DNA of 64,000 nt from an uncultured Lachnospiraceae bacterium (GCA_905209075.1 CAJLRL010000007.1:31837-95836), one strand, 5' to 3'; shown: positions 9,471 to 19,433, counted from the first letter of the stretch. Program-made: numbers and translations. Notes: a model not told the origin generated them from the sequence alone.

Positions 9471-9785
9471 AAGCACACACAATTTAGACACAATTTAAAA
9501 ATAACTGTTTATAGAACACTTCTAAATGAAAAAAGTTTAGGAACACACTCCGCTATAATTGTGCTAAAACATACTATTTATGCAGAAAAAATAAACAATT
9601 GTCAGAAAATAGACTTTATAAAATTAAGTTGTCAAATAATCAGACAATAGCCAAAAAATTCCTATTTACTTTAGTGTGACATAGTTGTAAAATCATAATC
9701 AAGAAATGATTCACTTCTAAAAAGATATTCGTAAACTTAAAATGCTGTACAAAACAGCAGATTTACACTAGGAAAGGATGAACCT
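9471..9785 (+). promoter_or_regulatory. 315-base upstream region of gltB
   Basis: Very AT-rich, with no ORF of note. It contains a consensus TATAAT (9554-9559), but the -35 position is poor. Two related TTGTC/GACAA dyads lie around 9599-9648, and a short stem TGCTGT / ACAGCA (9743-9759) lies in the untranslated leader. It is the likely home of the glt promoter and of nitrogen-related regulation; no riboswitch class was recognised. Confidence 0.4.
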
Positions 9786-12700
9786 ATGAGCACACAGTGG
9801 AATGAGAGCACAGCCACAGCAAAGGGATTGTATGATCCCCAGTTTGAACACGACAACTGTGGAATCGGTGCAGTAGTAAATATCAAGGGAATTAAGACAC
9901 ATGAGACAGTCGAGAATGCTTTAAAGATCGTTGAAAACTTAAAGCACAGAGCCGGAAAAGATGCCGACGGAAAGACCGGAGACGGTGTTGGTATCCTGCT
10001 TCAGATATCTCATAAGTTTTTTAAGAAGGTTACAAAGCCATTAGGAATAGAATTAGGAGATGAGAGAGACTACGGTGTAGGAATGTTTTTCTTCCCTAAT
10101 GATGAATTCAAGACTATACAGGCAAAGAAAATGCTTGAAGTAATCGTAGAAAAGGAAGGACTTGAGTTCCTCGGATGGAGAGAGGTGCCTACAGAGCCGG
10201 ATAAGCTTTCGCAGAAGGCAAGAGATTGTATGCCTTGCATCATGCAGTGTTTCGTAAAGAGACCTGAGGGTGTAGAAAGAGGTCTTGAGTTCGACAGAAA
10301 GCTCTATGTAGCAAGACGTGTATTTGAACAGTCAAACGACAATACATATGTAGTTTCATTCTCAAGCAGAACGATCGTATACAAAGGAATGTTCCTTGTT
10401 GAGCAGCTCAGACAGTTCTTTATGGATCTGCAGGATCCTGATTACGAGTCAGCTATCGCAACAGTACATTCAAGATTCTCAACAAACACAAATCCAAGCT
10501 GGGAGAGATCACATCCAAATAGATTTATCGTACATAACGGAGAGATAAACACTATCCGTGGTAATTCTGATAAGATGTCAGCCCGTGAGGAAAATATGGA
10601 GTCACCGAAACTTAAAAAGGAGTTCCAGAAGGTACTTCCTGTTATCAATGCAGAGGGTTCTGACTCGGCAATGCTCGATAACGCATTAGAGTTTCTTGTG
10701 ATGAGTGGTATGGAGCTTCCTCTTGCTGTTATGATCATGATTCCGGAGCCATGGGCAAACAACTCTATCATGACACAGAAGAAAAAAGACTTCTATCAGT
10801 ATTATGCGACAATGATGGAACCATGGGATGGACCGGCATCTATCATTTTCTCAGATGGAGATATGATGGGCGCAGTACTTGATCGTAACGGACTCCGTCC
10901 ATCACGTTACTATGTAACAGATGATGATTATCTTATCCTTTCATCAGAGGTCGGTGTACTTGAGATAGATCCTACAAAGATCGTGAAAAAAGATCGTCTC
11001 CGTCCTGGAAAAATGCTTCTTGTTGATACAGTAGCAGGAAGGATCATTGATGATGACGAACTTAAAGAAAGATATGCAGACAAGCAGCCATATGGTGAAT
11101 GGATTGACAGATATATGATCAATCTCAAAGACTTAAAGATCCCGAACCAGAGAGTACCGGAGTACACAAAGGAAGAACGCCAGAGAATGCAGAGAGCCTT
11201 CGGATACACATATGAATCACTTAAGGATTCAATCCTTCCTATGGCAAAAAATGGTGTTGAAGGAACAGCTGCCATGGGTACAGATACACCACTTGCTGCG
11301 TTATCAGGAAACAGAGAGCCTTTGTTTAACTACTTTAAACAGCGTTTTGCACAGGTTACAAATCCGCCTATTGATTCGATCCGTGAGGAAGTTGTAACAT
11401 CGACAACACTTTACATCGGTGATGCAGGCAACGTACTTGAGGAAAAACCTGAAAACTGCCGCGTTCTTAAGGTAAACAACCCGATCCTTACAAACACTGA
11501 CCTTATGAAGATCAAAAACATCAAGGCTGATGGATTTAAGGTAGAAGTCATTCCTATTATATATTATAAGAATACAAGTCTTGAGAAAGCAGTAGACAGA
11601 CTTTATATAGAAGCTGACCGTGCATACAGGGACGGAGCTAATGTGATCATCCTCTCAGACAGAGGTGTGGATGAGAACCATGTTGCAATCCCTTCACTGC
11701 TTGCAGTTTCTGCATTGCAGCAGTATCTTGTAAAGACAAAAAAGAGAACATCACTTTCTCTTATTCTTGAGTCAGGTGAGCCAAGAGAGGTACATCATTT
11801 TGCAACACTCCTTGGATTCGGTGCAAGTGCAATAAATCCATATCTGGCACAGGATACTGTAAAACAGCTTGTTGATGAGCATATGCTCGACAAAGATTAT
11901 TATGCAGCTATCGATGATTATAACCATGCTATCATCACAGGCATCGTAAAGATCGCAGCCAAAATGGGTATTTCAACGATCCAGTCATACCAGGGTTCAA
12001 AAATCTTTGAGGCCATAGGTATCGACAAGAGTGTTATTGACAAATACTTCACAAATACAGTAAGTCGTATCGGTGGAATCACACTGCATGATATTGAGAA
12101 TGATGTAAATACACTGCATTCAGCAGCATATGATCCACTTGGACTTGAGACAGACGTGACACTTGACAGCAAGGGACGCCACAAAATGAGAAGCGGAGCA
12201 GACGATCATCTTTACAATCCTGCTACGATCCATCTTCTCCAGCAGTCTACACAGCGCGGTGACTATGAAATGTTTAAACAGTATACAGCACTTGTTGATG
12301 AGGAAGAAAAAAATACAAACCTTCGTGGACTTATTGATTTTAATTATCCGAAGAAAGGTGTTAAGCTTGAGGATGTTGAGAGTGTTGATTCTATCGTGAC
12401 ACGCTTTAAGACAGGAGCCATGTCGTACGGATCGATTTCAAAGGAAGCACATGAGACACTTGCTATTGCTATGAATCATCTTCATGGTAAATCAAACACA
12501 GGAGAAGGCGGAGAGGACAAGGATCGTCTTACCATAGGAAAAGACGGAAAGAACCGCTGCTCAGCAATCAAGCAGGTTGCATCAGGACGTTTCGGTGTCA
12601 CAAGCAGATATCTGACAAGTGCTCAGGAAATACAGATCAAGATGGCACAGGGTGCAAAGCCTGGTGAAGGTGGACATCTGCCGGGCAAGAAAGTATATCC

Positions 12701-14339
12701 TTGGATTGCAAAGACAAGACTTTCAACACCGGGAGTGGCACTTATATCACCACCACCACACCATGATATTTATTCTATCGAGGATCTTGAGCAGCTTATA
12801 TTCGATCTTAAAAATGCCAATAGAGATGCAAGGATTTCTGTAAAACTTGTATCAGAGGCAGGTGTCGGAACGGTCGCAGCAGGTGTTGCAAAAGCAGGAG
12901 CACAGGTAGTACTTATCTCGGGATATGACGGCGGAACAGGAGCTGCACCAAGCAGTTCTATACATAATGCCGGACTTCCATGGGAGCTTGGACTTGCAGA
13001 GACGCATCAGACACTCCTGATGAATGGTCTTAGAAATAAAGTAAGGATAGAGACAGACGGAAAGCTTATGAGCGGACGTGATGTTGCAATCGCAGCATGT
13101 CTTGGAGCAGAAGAATTCGGTTTTGCCACAGCTCCGCTTGTTACAATGGGATGTGTAATGATGCGTGTATGTAACCTTGATACATGTCCTGCCGGAATTG
13201 CAACACAGAATCCTGAACTGCGTAAGCGTTTTGCAGGAAAGCCTGAATATGTAGAGAATTTTATGCGCTATATCGCACAGGAACTTCGTGAGTACATGGC
13301 AAAGCTTGGAGTAAAGACCGTAGATGAACTCGTAGGTCGTGGAGATCTCTTGAAGAAGCGCGAAAACTTAAGCGAGAAACAGTCAAAGATCAACCTTGAC
13401 TGCATCTTAAATAATCCATTTGACGGAAGAAAGCAGAAAGTTATCTTTGATCCAAAGCAGGTATATGATTTTGAACTTTCAAAGACAAAGGATATGACAG
13501 AAATCCTTACACAGCTTAAGAGTGCGCTTGAGAATAAACAGAAACGTGCTATCGAGATCGAGGTAACAAACATAAACAGATCACTCGGAACAATATTTGG
13601 TTCAGAAATAACAAAGAAATATGACGATACTCTTGATGATGACACATACGTTATCAAGTGTAATGGTGCAGGAGGACAGAGCTTCGGAGCATTTATCCCT
13701 AAGGGACTTACACTTGAACTTGTCGGAGATTCCAACGATTACTTCGGAAAAGGTCTTTCAGGTGGAAAACTTATCGTTTACCCACCAACAGGAGTTAAAT
13801 TCGAAAAAGATGAAAACATCATCATCGGAAACGTAGCACTTTACGGAGCAACAAGCGGCAAGGCATTCATAAATGGTGTTGCAGGAGAACGTTTCTGCGT
13901 AAGAAATTCAGGCGCAACAGCTGTAGTAGAGGGTGTCGGTGATCACGGATGCGAGTATATGACTGGCGGACGTGTTGTAATCCTCGGAAAAACCGGAAAA
14001 AACTTCGCAGCTGGTATGAGCGGTGGAATAGCATATGTTCTTGATGAAGAAAATGATCTCTACATGAGAACAAACAAATCAATGGTATTTACCGAAGAAG
14101 TATCAAACAAGTACGATGTATTAGAATTAAAAGAAATGATAAAAGAGCACGTGACACTTACAAACTCTGAAAAGGGTAAAGAGATACTTGATCATTTCAG
14201 CGAATATCTTCCAAAATTTAAGAAAGTTATCCCATACGATTATAACCGTATGCAGATGGCAATCGTACAGATGGAAGAAAAAGGTCTTAATGCAGAGCAG
14301 GCACAGATCGAGGCATTTTATGCCAGCACGAGAGCATAG
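9786..14339 (+). CDS. gltB: Glutamate synthase, large (alpha) subunit
   Basis: A 1517-residue cytosolic enzyme that moves the amide nitrogen of glutamine onto 2-oxoglutarate to give glutamate, using electrons from the small subunit. The N-terminal glutaminase domain has its nucleophile at Cys25 in DNCGIGAVV; the first 24 residues are presumably removed to expose it. The central and FMN-binding synthase domains follow (about 480-1200), including SGYDGGTGAAP. The [3Fe-4S] cluster ligands are Cys1123, Cys1129 and Cys1134 (C-x5-C-x4-C). The Gly-rich beta-helix GXGXG domain forms the C terminus. Length matches bacterial GltB. gltD follows after 14 bases. Confidence 0.97.
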   Translation: MSTQWNESTATAKGLYDPQFEHDNCGIGAVVNIKGIKTHETVENALKIVENLKHRAGKDADGKTGDGVGILLQISHKFFKKVTKPLGIELGDERDYGVGMFFFPNDEFKTIQAKKMLEVIVEKEGLEFLGWREVPTEPDKLSQKARDCMPCIMQCFVKRPEGVERGLEFDRKLYVARRVFEQSNDNTYVVSFSSRTIVYKGMFLVEQLRQFFMDLQDPDYESAIATVHSRFSTNTNPSWERSHPNRFIVHNGEINTIRGNSDKMSAREENMESPKLKKEFQKVLPVINAEGSDSAMLDNALEFLVMSGMELPLAVMIMIPEPWANNSIMTQKKKDFYQYYATMMEPWDGPASIIFSDGDMMGAVLDRNGLRPSRYYVTDDDYLILSSEVGVLEIDPTKIVKKDRLRPGKMLLVDTVAGRIIDDDELKERYADKQPYGEWIDRYMINLKDLKIPNQRVPEYTKEERQRMQRAFGYTYESLKDSILPMAKNGVEGTAAMGTDTPLAALSGNREPLFNYFKQRFAQVTNPPIDSIREEVVTSTTLYIGDAGNVLEEKPENCRVLKVNNPILTNTDLMKIKNIKADGFKVEVIPIIYYKNTSLEKAVDRLYIEADRAYRDGANVIILSDRGVDENHVAIPSLLAVSALQQYLVKTKKRTSLSLILESGEPREVHHFATLLGFGASAINPYLAQDTVKQLVDEHMLDKDYYAAIDDYNHAIITGIVKIAAKMGISTIQSYQGSKIFEAIGIDKSVIDKYFTNTVSRIGGITLHDIENDVNTLHSAAYDPLGLETDVTLDSKGRHKMRSGADDHLYNPATIHLLQQSTQRGDYEMFKQYTALVDEEEKNTNLRGLIDFNYPKKGVKLEDVESVDSIVTRFKTGAMSYGSISKEAHETLAIAMNHLHGKSNTGEGGEDKDRLTIGKDGKNRCSAIKQVASGRFGVTSRYLTSAQEIQIKMAQGAKPGEGGHLPGKKVYPWIAKTRLSTPGVALISPPPHHDIYSIEDLEQLIFDLKNANRDARISVKLVSEAGVGTVAAGVAKAGAQVVLISGYDGGTGAAPSSSIHNAGLPWELGLAETHQTLLMNGLRNKVRIETDGKLMSGRDVAIAACLGAEEFGFATAPLVTMGCVMMRVCNLDTCPAGIATQNPELRKRFAGKPEYVENFMRYIAQELREYMAKLGVKTVDELVGRGDLLKKRENLSEKQSKINLDCILNNPFDGRKQKVIFDPKQVYDFELSKTKDMTEILTQLKSALENKQKRAIEIEVTNINRSLGTIFGSEITKKYDDTLDDDTYVIKCNGAGGQSFGAFIPKGLTLELVGDSNDYFGKGLSGGKLIVYPPTGVKFEKDENIIIGNVALYGATSGKAFINGVAGERFCVRNSGATAVVEGVGDHGCEYMTGGRVVILGKTGKNFAAGMSGGIAYVLDEENDLYMRTNKSMVFTEEVSNKYDVLELKEMIKEHVTLTNSEKGKEILDHFSEYLPKFKKVIPYDYNRMQMAIVQMEEKGLNAEQAQIEAFYASTRA

Positions 14340-14353
14340 GAGGGCAGATAGCA

Positions 14354-15847
14354 ATGGGAAAACCAACAGGATTTATGGAATATGAAAGATGTGAAGCCGG
14401 CTCCATAGAGCCAAAGGAGCGTATTAAAAATTTTAATGAGTTCCATATATTTCTTTCAAAGGAAAATCAGCAGAAGCAGGCTGCCCGCTGCATGGACTGT
14501 GGTGTACCATTCTGCCAGGCAGGAGCAACGATAGCAGGCATGACATCAGGATGTCCTCTTCACAACCTTGTACCGGAGTGGAATGATCTTGTATACACAG
14601 GAAACTGGGAGCAGGCGTACAACCGCCTGCACAAGACAAATAACTTCCCGGAGTTTACATCAAGAGTATGTCCTGCACTCTGTGAGAAAGCATGTACATG
14701 TGGACACTGGGGAGAACCCGTGTCTGTAAGAGATAATGAGCATGGTGTCATAGAGACAGCTTATAAAAACGGTTACGCAGGACCAAAGCCTCCAAAGGTA
14801 AGAACCGGCAAAAAGGTTGCAGTCATAGGTTCAGGTCCTTCAGGACTTGCAGCAGCAGACCAGCTGAACCAAAGGGGTCATGAGGTTACTGTATATGAGA
14901 GAGAGGATCGTATTGGCGGACTCCTCATGTATGGCATCCCGAATATGAAACTGGAAAAAAATATAATTGACCGCAAGATCAATATAATGAAAGAAGAAGG
15001 CATTAAGTTTATTACAAACTGTAATGTCGGGAAAGATATAAAGCCGGCAGAGCTTTACAAAGAGTATGACAGGGTGATCCTTTGCTGCGGAGCTAAAAAT
15101 CCAAGAGATATAAAGGCTGACGGAAGAGATGCAAAGGGAATATATTTCGCAGTGGACTATCTTACACAGAACACAAAGAGCCTTTTAAACTCTGGTCTTA
15201 AGGATGGTAAATTTGTTTCTGCAAAAGGAAAAAACGTTGTTATCATCGGTGGTGGAGATACAGGAAATGATTGTGTGGGAACAGCAATCCGTCAGGGTGC
15301 AAAATCAGTCACACAGCTTGAGATGATGCCTTGTCCACCGGCAGAGCGTGCTGCAAATAACCCATGGCCTGAATGGCCAAAGGTCTTAAAGACTGATTAC
15401 GGTCAGGAAGAGGCTATCGCAATGTTCGGTCACGATCCTCGTATTTACAAGACAACTGTAAAAGAGTTCCATAAGGATAAAAACGGAAACTTAAAAGAAC
15501 TTACGATAGTAAGCCTTGAGAGCAAAAAGGATGAGAAAACAGGCAGATTCATGATGGTTCCTGTAGAAGGGACAGAAAAGAAAATTCCTGCTGAACTTGT
15601 ACTTATCGCAGCAGGCTTCCTCGGAACAGAAAGCTATGTGGCAAAGGCATTTGGAGTAGAACTAAATGCAAGAACAAATGTAGCGACAGCTGAGGGAAGC
15701 TATGCAACAAATGTAAAAAATGTATTTGTAGCCGGAGATAACCATCGTGGACAGTCACTTGTAGTATGGGCTATCCGTGAAGGCCGTGAGGCAGCAAGAG
15801 AGGTGGACGAGAGCCTTATGGGTTACTCATATCTTTCAGTGCAATAA
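14354..15847 (+). CDS. gltD: Glutamate synthase, small (beta) subunit
   Basis: A 497-residue flavoprotein that passes electrons from NADPH through FAD and two iron-sulphur clusters to GltB. The N-terminal cluster-binding region contains CMDCGVPFCQ (46-55), GCPLHN and VCPALCEKACTCG. An FAD-binding Rossmann motif VAVIGSGPSGLAAA lies near 155-168, and a second nucleotide motif VVIIGGGDTGND lies near 295-306. The AGDNHRGQSLVVWAI segment near the end is typical of the family. The start ATG follows GGAGGG. A bidirectional terminator 51 bases downstream closes the gltBD operon. Confidence 0.96.
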   Translation: MGKPTGFMEYERCEAGSIEPKERIKNFNEFHIFLSKENQQKQAARCMDCGVPFCQAGATIAGMTSGCPLHNLVPEWNDLVYTGNWEQAYNRLHKTNNFPEFTSRVCPALCEKACTCGHWGEPVSVRDNEHGVIETAYKNGYAGPKPPKVRTGKKVAVIGSGPSGLAAADQLNQRGHEVTVYEREDRIGGLLMYGIPNMKLEKNIIDRKINIMKEEGIKFITNCNVGKDIKPAELYKEYDRVILCCGAKNPRDIKADGRDAKGIYFAVDYLTQNTKSLLNSGLKDGKFVSAKGKNVVIIGGGDTGNDCVGTAIRQGAKSVTQLEMMPCPPAERAANNPWPEWPKVLKTDYGQEEAIAMFGHDPRIYKTTVKEFHKDKNGNLKELTIVSLESKKDEKTGRFMMVPVEGTEKKIPAELVLIAAGFLGTESYVAKAFGVELNARTNVATAEGSYATNVKNVFVAGDNHRGQSLVVWAIREGREAAREVDESLMGYSYLSVQ

Positions 15848-15897
15848 CTGGTAAAAGCATTTTTCCTTATTAAATTTTATTTCATACACTTTATATT

Positions 15898-15928
15898 AAA
15901 AATCCCGGTGCATTGCACCGGGATTTTT
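15898..15928. terminator. Bidirectional terminator between gltD and the Rpn-type gene
   Basis: AAAAATCCCGGTGC / GCACCGGGATTTTT with an ATT loop. The A-run and T-run on either side let it serve both the + strand gltD and the convergent minus-strand gene that ends at 15938. Confidence 0.92.
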
Positions 15929-15937
15929 GAAATCTGA

Positions 15938-16831
15938 TTATTGGTCTGATAATTCATATTGTAGTTTTTTTACTTCTTCAAGAGGGAGACCTGTATAAAA
16001 TGAAATGTCTTCTAATGAAATCTTATTGGCAGCAATCATACGCTTTGCATTTTCTTTTTGATTAATTTCTATACCAATTTCTTTTCCAATCTCTTTTCCG
16101 ATTTTTTCTCCAAGTTTTTTGCCCTCATTAAGTTTATCAAGATAAGCTAGTTGCAAGTTCATATACTGTACCCTCCATTTCTTACTGTGCCGGGCATCTT
16201 CAACAGCGACAGACAGCTCTTTTGTGAATGCGTCTTCGGGTTTATTTCCGTCAATAAAATCCAGAAGAGTTTTTAGGTCAGGACTGATATCATCCATGAT
16301 GCCTTTTGTGTTGAGGATGATCTTTTTTGCACCATCATTTAGCCTGAGTGCATGATCTTCAATGCAGATATTTTCAAAAGAGTAATAGTGTCTGCCAAGT
16401 TTGAATAGATCGAAAGTACATACGAATATGACTATGTTATTCTTAAGCTCATTATAGTCCTGACCTTTTTCAATTAGATCAAGGTCGATGAGATCCTGAT
16501 AATAGCGCATGCGCTTTGGCTGATCAGGCTTTGAGATATTTTGCATTTCAATGTTGTAGACGGTGTTTTCACCATCGTCTACATATACATCAAGACGTAT
16601 GCTCTTTGCTTTTATATCAAGATTAATGACTTCCTGAATTTTTGGATATTCTATGTGATCAATCTTTATGCCAAGTATGGTTTCCAAAAACGGCTTGCAG
16701 TATTTGGCTTGCCGCATGATGATACCGAACATGAAGTCATCGCTGATGGTAAGATCTTCGTACCTCTTAATTTTGCTAGTTTCTGTTGATTCTGGTGTTT
16801 TAATTTTGTGATTATTGTTATTCTTTGTCAT
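15938..16831 (-). CDS. Rpn-family putative nuclease/transposase (PD-(D/E)XK)
   Basis: A 297-residue protein of the Rpn/transposase_31-like family, whose characterised members are PD-(D/E)XK endonucleases that promote RecA-independent recombination. The N-terminal core contains ISDDFMFGIIM, then RLDVYVDD and YNIEMQN, the Asp and Glu-x-Gln portion of the nuclease fold. The C terminus carries short in-frame repeats (KIGKEIGKEIGIEI), which are common and variable in this family. I start at the codon ending at 16831 (MTKNNN) because GGAGG lies eight bases upstream; an upstream ATG has no ribosome site. It is the only large minus-strand gene here, is flanked by AT-rich spacer, and was probably acquired. 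No partner transposon ends were seen. Confidence 0.85.
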   Translation of the reverse strand: MTKNNNNHKIKTPESTETSKIKRYEDLTISDDFMFGIIMRQAKYCKPFLETILGIKIDHIEYPKIQEVINLDIKAKSIRLDVYVDDGENTVYNIEMQNISKPDQPKRMRYYQDLIDLDLIEKGQDYNELKNNIVIFVCTFDLFKLGRHYYSFENICIEDHALRLNDGAKKIILNTKGIMDDISPDLKTLLDFIDGNKPEDAFTKELSVAVEDARHSKKWRVQYMNLQLAYLDKLNEGKKLGEKIGKEIGKEIGIEINQKENAKRMIAANKISLEDISFYTGLPLEEVKKLQYELSDQ

Positions 16832-17343
16832 CTTTATATCCTCCGGAATAAGAAGGAAACATCTGACATTGATAATATATATGTATTTTAGCACGAGTAC
16901 TCAGGCAAATACAATACATATTTGTCGGATGGTCCCCATGTTTTAAAGTAAAAAATGTGTTGATGGTAATGTGAAATTTTAATTTGATGTAAATTAATAA
17001 ATTGGGATATATTGAATAATTTCATGCAATAAAAAACATAATACTATAAAAATAAAAGAATTGAAAGATATGGATAGTATATCTTATATTGATGAAAAAT
17101 TCAATACAAACAGGCAGTACAAATATATCATAAAATGAAAATATAACAGATAGAAATATGAGTTATATATCTACTTTGATATAGATAAAATCTATGGCTG
17201 ACGATAAGGAAAAAATAATTTACAACAGTAAATACATACCATATAATATTGTTGTTGCTTAAAAAGACAAGGCAATACATCATCTGGCAGGCACAGGCAG
17301 AGGGGAAATATTTAATGCGTGTGTAGTTTACATGGAGGATAAT
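16832..17343. other. 512-base AT-rich spacer between Rpn-type gene and metF
   Basis: Strongly AT-rich, with no complete gene. One reading frame is open for about 40 codons without an obvious start (around 17010-17138, containing ELKDMDSISYIDEKF), which could be a decayed coding remnant. It must also contain the divergent promoters of its two flanking genes, but none is clear enough to place. Confidence 0.4.
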
Positions 17344-18210
17344 ATGAAAGTTTCACAGATACATAATGAAAAAAAACAGTCTCTTTCTTTTGAGATTTTT
17401 CCACCGAAAAAAGAAGAGGATTTTAAAAATATAGATGAAATGCTTGGCATACTATGTGAGTGCAATCCTGAATACATAAGCGTTACATTTGGAGCGGGCG
17501 GAAGCTCCAACAATAACAAAACTATCGAAATTGCAAAGAAGATTAAAAATGAATACCATGTTGAGCCGGTAGTCCATCTTACATGTCTTTGCTATGACAA
17601 AAATGAAATAGATGATTTTTTAAATATTCTTGGAGCAGAAGGCATAGAAAATATTCTGGCACTACGTGGGGATAGAAATCCAAATGTTCCGGCAAAATCA
17701 GATTTTTTACATGCGAGTGACCTTGTAAAATATGTAAGAAAAACAACAGGAGACAGATTCTGCATAGCAGGAGCATGCTATCCTGATGTTCATCCAGAGT
17801 CGGCGGGAAGAAATGATGACATACAGAATTTAAAGAAAAAAGTCGATGCAGGAACAGATATACTTCTATCACAGCTTTTCTTTGATAATGACACATTTTT
17901 TAAGTACGTGGATGACTGCCGGCTTGCAGGCATAGAGGTTCCTATCGTTCCAGGAATTATGCCTTGTATAAATGCAGCGCAGATCAAGAGAATGGTTGAT
18001 ATGTGTGGAGCAAAATTTCCTGAGAAGTTTAAAAAGATCGTACATAGATATGGTGATGATAAAGAGGCTCTTTTTGATGCAGGAATGTCATACTGCCAGA
18101 GCCAGATAATAGAGCTTCTTGCAAATGATGTCGAGGGTATCCATCTTTACACAATGAACAATGTAAAGGTTGCGAAGAGGCTGACAGAAGGCATAAAAAA
18201 TCTTATATAA
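17344..18210 (+). CDS. metF: Methylenetetrahydrofolate reductase
   Basis: A 288-residue flavoenzyme reducing 5,10-methylene-THF to 5-methyl-THF for methionine synthesis. It folds as a TIM barrel with FAD. Diagnostic segments are SFEIFPPKKEED near the N terminus with the catalytic Glu, SVTFGAGGSS, LALRGDRNP and CIAGACYPDVHPES. I start at 17344 because GGAGG lies just upstream; the ATG at 17332 actually supplies part of that ribosome site and has none of its own. It is a single-gene unit, ended by a hairpin at 18224. No methionine synthase gene is adjacent, although a possible MetH-activation-like protein lies at 44174. Confidence 0.92.
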   Translation: MKVSQIHNEKKQSLSFEIFPPKKEEDFKNIDEMLGILCECNPEYISVTFGAGGSSNNNKTIEIAKKIKNEYHVEPVVHLTCLCYDKNEIDDFLNILGAEGIENILALRGDRNPNVPAKSDFLHASDLVKYVRKTTGDRFCIAGACYPDVHPESAGRNDDIQNLKKKVDAGTDILLSQLFFDNDTFFKYVDDCRLAGIEVPIVPGIMPCINAAQIKRMVDMCGAKFPEKFKKIVHRYGDDKEALFDAGMSYCQSQIIELLANDVEGIHLYTMNNVKVAKRLTEGIKNLI

Positions 18211-18223
18211 TAATTTGAAATAT

Positions 18224-18270
18224 AAAAAAGACATTCTATTCTATATGATTATGGAACAGGATGTCTTTTT
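18224..18270 (+). terminator. Intrinsic terminator after metF
   Basis: AAAAAAGACATTCT pairs imperfectly with AGGATGTCTTTTT around a loop of about 14 bases, ending in a T-run. Confidence 0.8.
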
Positions 18271-18379
18271 GTGGTATTATAGTAACATAAATTTGAAATC
18301 CCTGTATTTTATTTTGCTGGTACAGCATTTATAATTATGTATGCGGGAAGCTTAAATAAGTAAATGAAACGGAGAGATG

Positions 18380-19165
18380 ATGAGTAAGACAGTATTTTTT
18401 GACATTGATGGTACATTGTGGGATGAAAGGATGAACATCCCGGACAGTACAATAGAAGCCATTGCAGCGTTAAAAGCAAATGGACATAGAGCATTCTTAT
18501 GTACAGGCCGTGCCAGAGCAAGTGTCAATTCTGATAAATTATTAAATATGGGTTTTGATGGGATGATCGCAGCCTGTGGAAACTATATAGAAATGGATGA
18601 TAAAGTTATCTACGAAAAAGATTTAAGCTGCGATATGGTAGAAAAGATAATAAGAGTGTTATCCGAGTGCAGGATGCCTGTTGTATTGGAAGGTTCTACG
18701 GATTACTGGATCGATGATGAAGGATTTGAGGATGATCCATATGTAGATTATCTGTTTGAGTCACTCGGAGAGCATGCGCATATAATAAGAGGATATGAGG
18801 GAGACATAAGAGTAAACAAGTTCTCGGCAGATATAATAGACGGAACTGATTATGAGCGTGTGAAAAAAGAATTTTCAGATGATTTTCTTATCCTTGAGCA
18901 TGAAGAAAATGTTGTTGAATTTGTACCGAAGGGAACTTCAAAGGCTACAGGCATCAAATGGTTGTGCGGACATTTAAATATCCCTCTGGAGGATACATTT
19001 GCGATTGGAGACAGTGTAAATGACATAGAGATGCTTCAGAGCGTAGGATGTGGGATTGCAATGGGGAATGCGACACCACCGGTGAAAGAGATAGCAGATT
19101 ATGTTACGACAGATATAATGAAGGATGGGGTAAAAAATGCACTCATTCATTATGGACTTATATAG
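18380..19165 (+). CDS. Cof-type HAD phosphatase (HAD-IIB)
   Basis: A 261-residue soluble phosphatase. Motif I FFDIDGTLWDE lies at the N terminus, motif II is LCTGRARAS, and the C-terminal motif IV is FAIGDSVNDIEMLQSVG, followed by GIAMGNATPPVK. The C2-type cap between them marks the Cof/YidA/YbjI group, which hydrolyses sugar phosphates and pyridoxal or flavin phosphates. The substrate cannot be told. Two ATGs are adjacent (18377 and 18380). The second is better spaced from GGAG and is used here. The gene stands alone. Confidence 0.88.
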   Translation: MSKTVFFDIDGTLWDERMNIPDSTIEAIAALKANGHRAFLCTGRARASVNSDKLLNMGFDGMIAACGNYIEMDDKVIYEKDLSCDMVEKIIRVLSECRMPVVLEGSTDYWIDDEGFEDDPYVDYLFESLGEHAHIIRGYEGDIRVNKFSADIIDGTDYERVKKEFSDDFLILEHEENVVEFVPKGTSKATGIKWLCGHLNIPLEDTFAIGDSVNDIEMLQSVGCGIAMGNATPPVKEIADYVTTDIMKDGVKNALIHYGLI

Positions 19166-19328
19166 TTTTCTTCTATGATATTTATGCCGACATGGATACA
19201 GATAAAATATCATGGTACAAGCCTTAATAAGGCAGATGTGGTTACGTCATTCCCAGGTAATTTGGATTTATGCGGTGGATGCCAGTCATAAATGCAAACA
19301 TCATTATATAAAATAAATATAAAAATGA

Positions 19329-19365
19329 AATATCACTGTTGACATTAAAATTCAATAGTGATATT
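19329..19365. promoter_or_regulatory. 37-bp palindrome over the groESL promoter (candidate operator)
   Basis: AATATCACT (19329-19337) and AGTGATATT (19357-19365) are perfect inverted repeats. Just inside them TTG and CAA are also symmetrical. The dyad brackets the -35 box and overlaps the -10 box. It is separate from the CIRCE element 19 bases downstream. Confidence 0.6.
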
Positions 19366-19367
19366 TT
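19339..19367 (+). promoter_or_regulatory. groESL promoter
   Basis: TTGACA (19339-19344) and TATTTT (19362-19367) with exactly 17 bases between, matching a vegetative sigma-A promoter. The CIRCE element begins 17 bases after the -10. Confidence 0.75.
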
Positions 19368-19383
19368 ATTTACAGAAAGAAAA

Positions 19384-19410
19384 TTAGCACTCGAAAGAAA
19401 TGAGTGCTAA
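19384..19410. promoter_or_regulatory. CIRCE operator (HrcA binding site)
   Basis: Perfect TTAGCACTC-N9-GAGTGCTAA, identical to the CIRCE consensus. It lies between the promoter and the groES ribosome site, so HrcA is expected to repress groESL here and release it on heat stress. hrcA itself is not in the window. Confidence 0.98.
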
Positions 19411-19433
19411 CAAAGATAAAAGGAGGCAATATA

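Noticed and set aside
9471..9785. Glutamine or glnA-type riboswitch before gltB
   Set aside because: Only AT-rich sequence, short dyads and a 6-bp stem are seen; no known conserved core could be matched.
16066..16134. Short tandem repeat in the Rpn-type gene taken as a CRISPR-like or satellite repeat
   Set aside because: It is an in-frame coding repeat (KIGKEIG units) common in this protein family, with no spacers.
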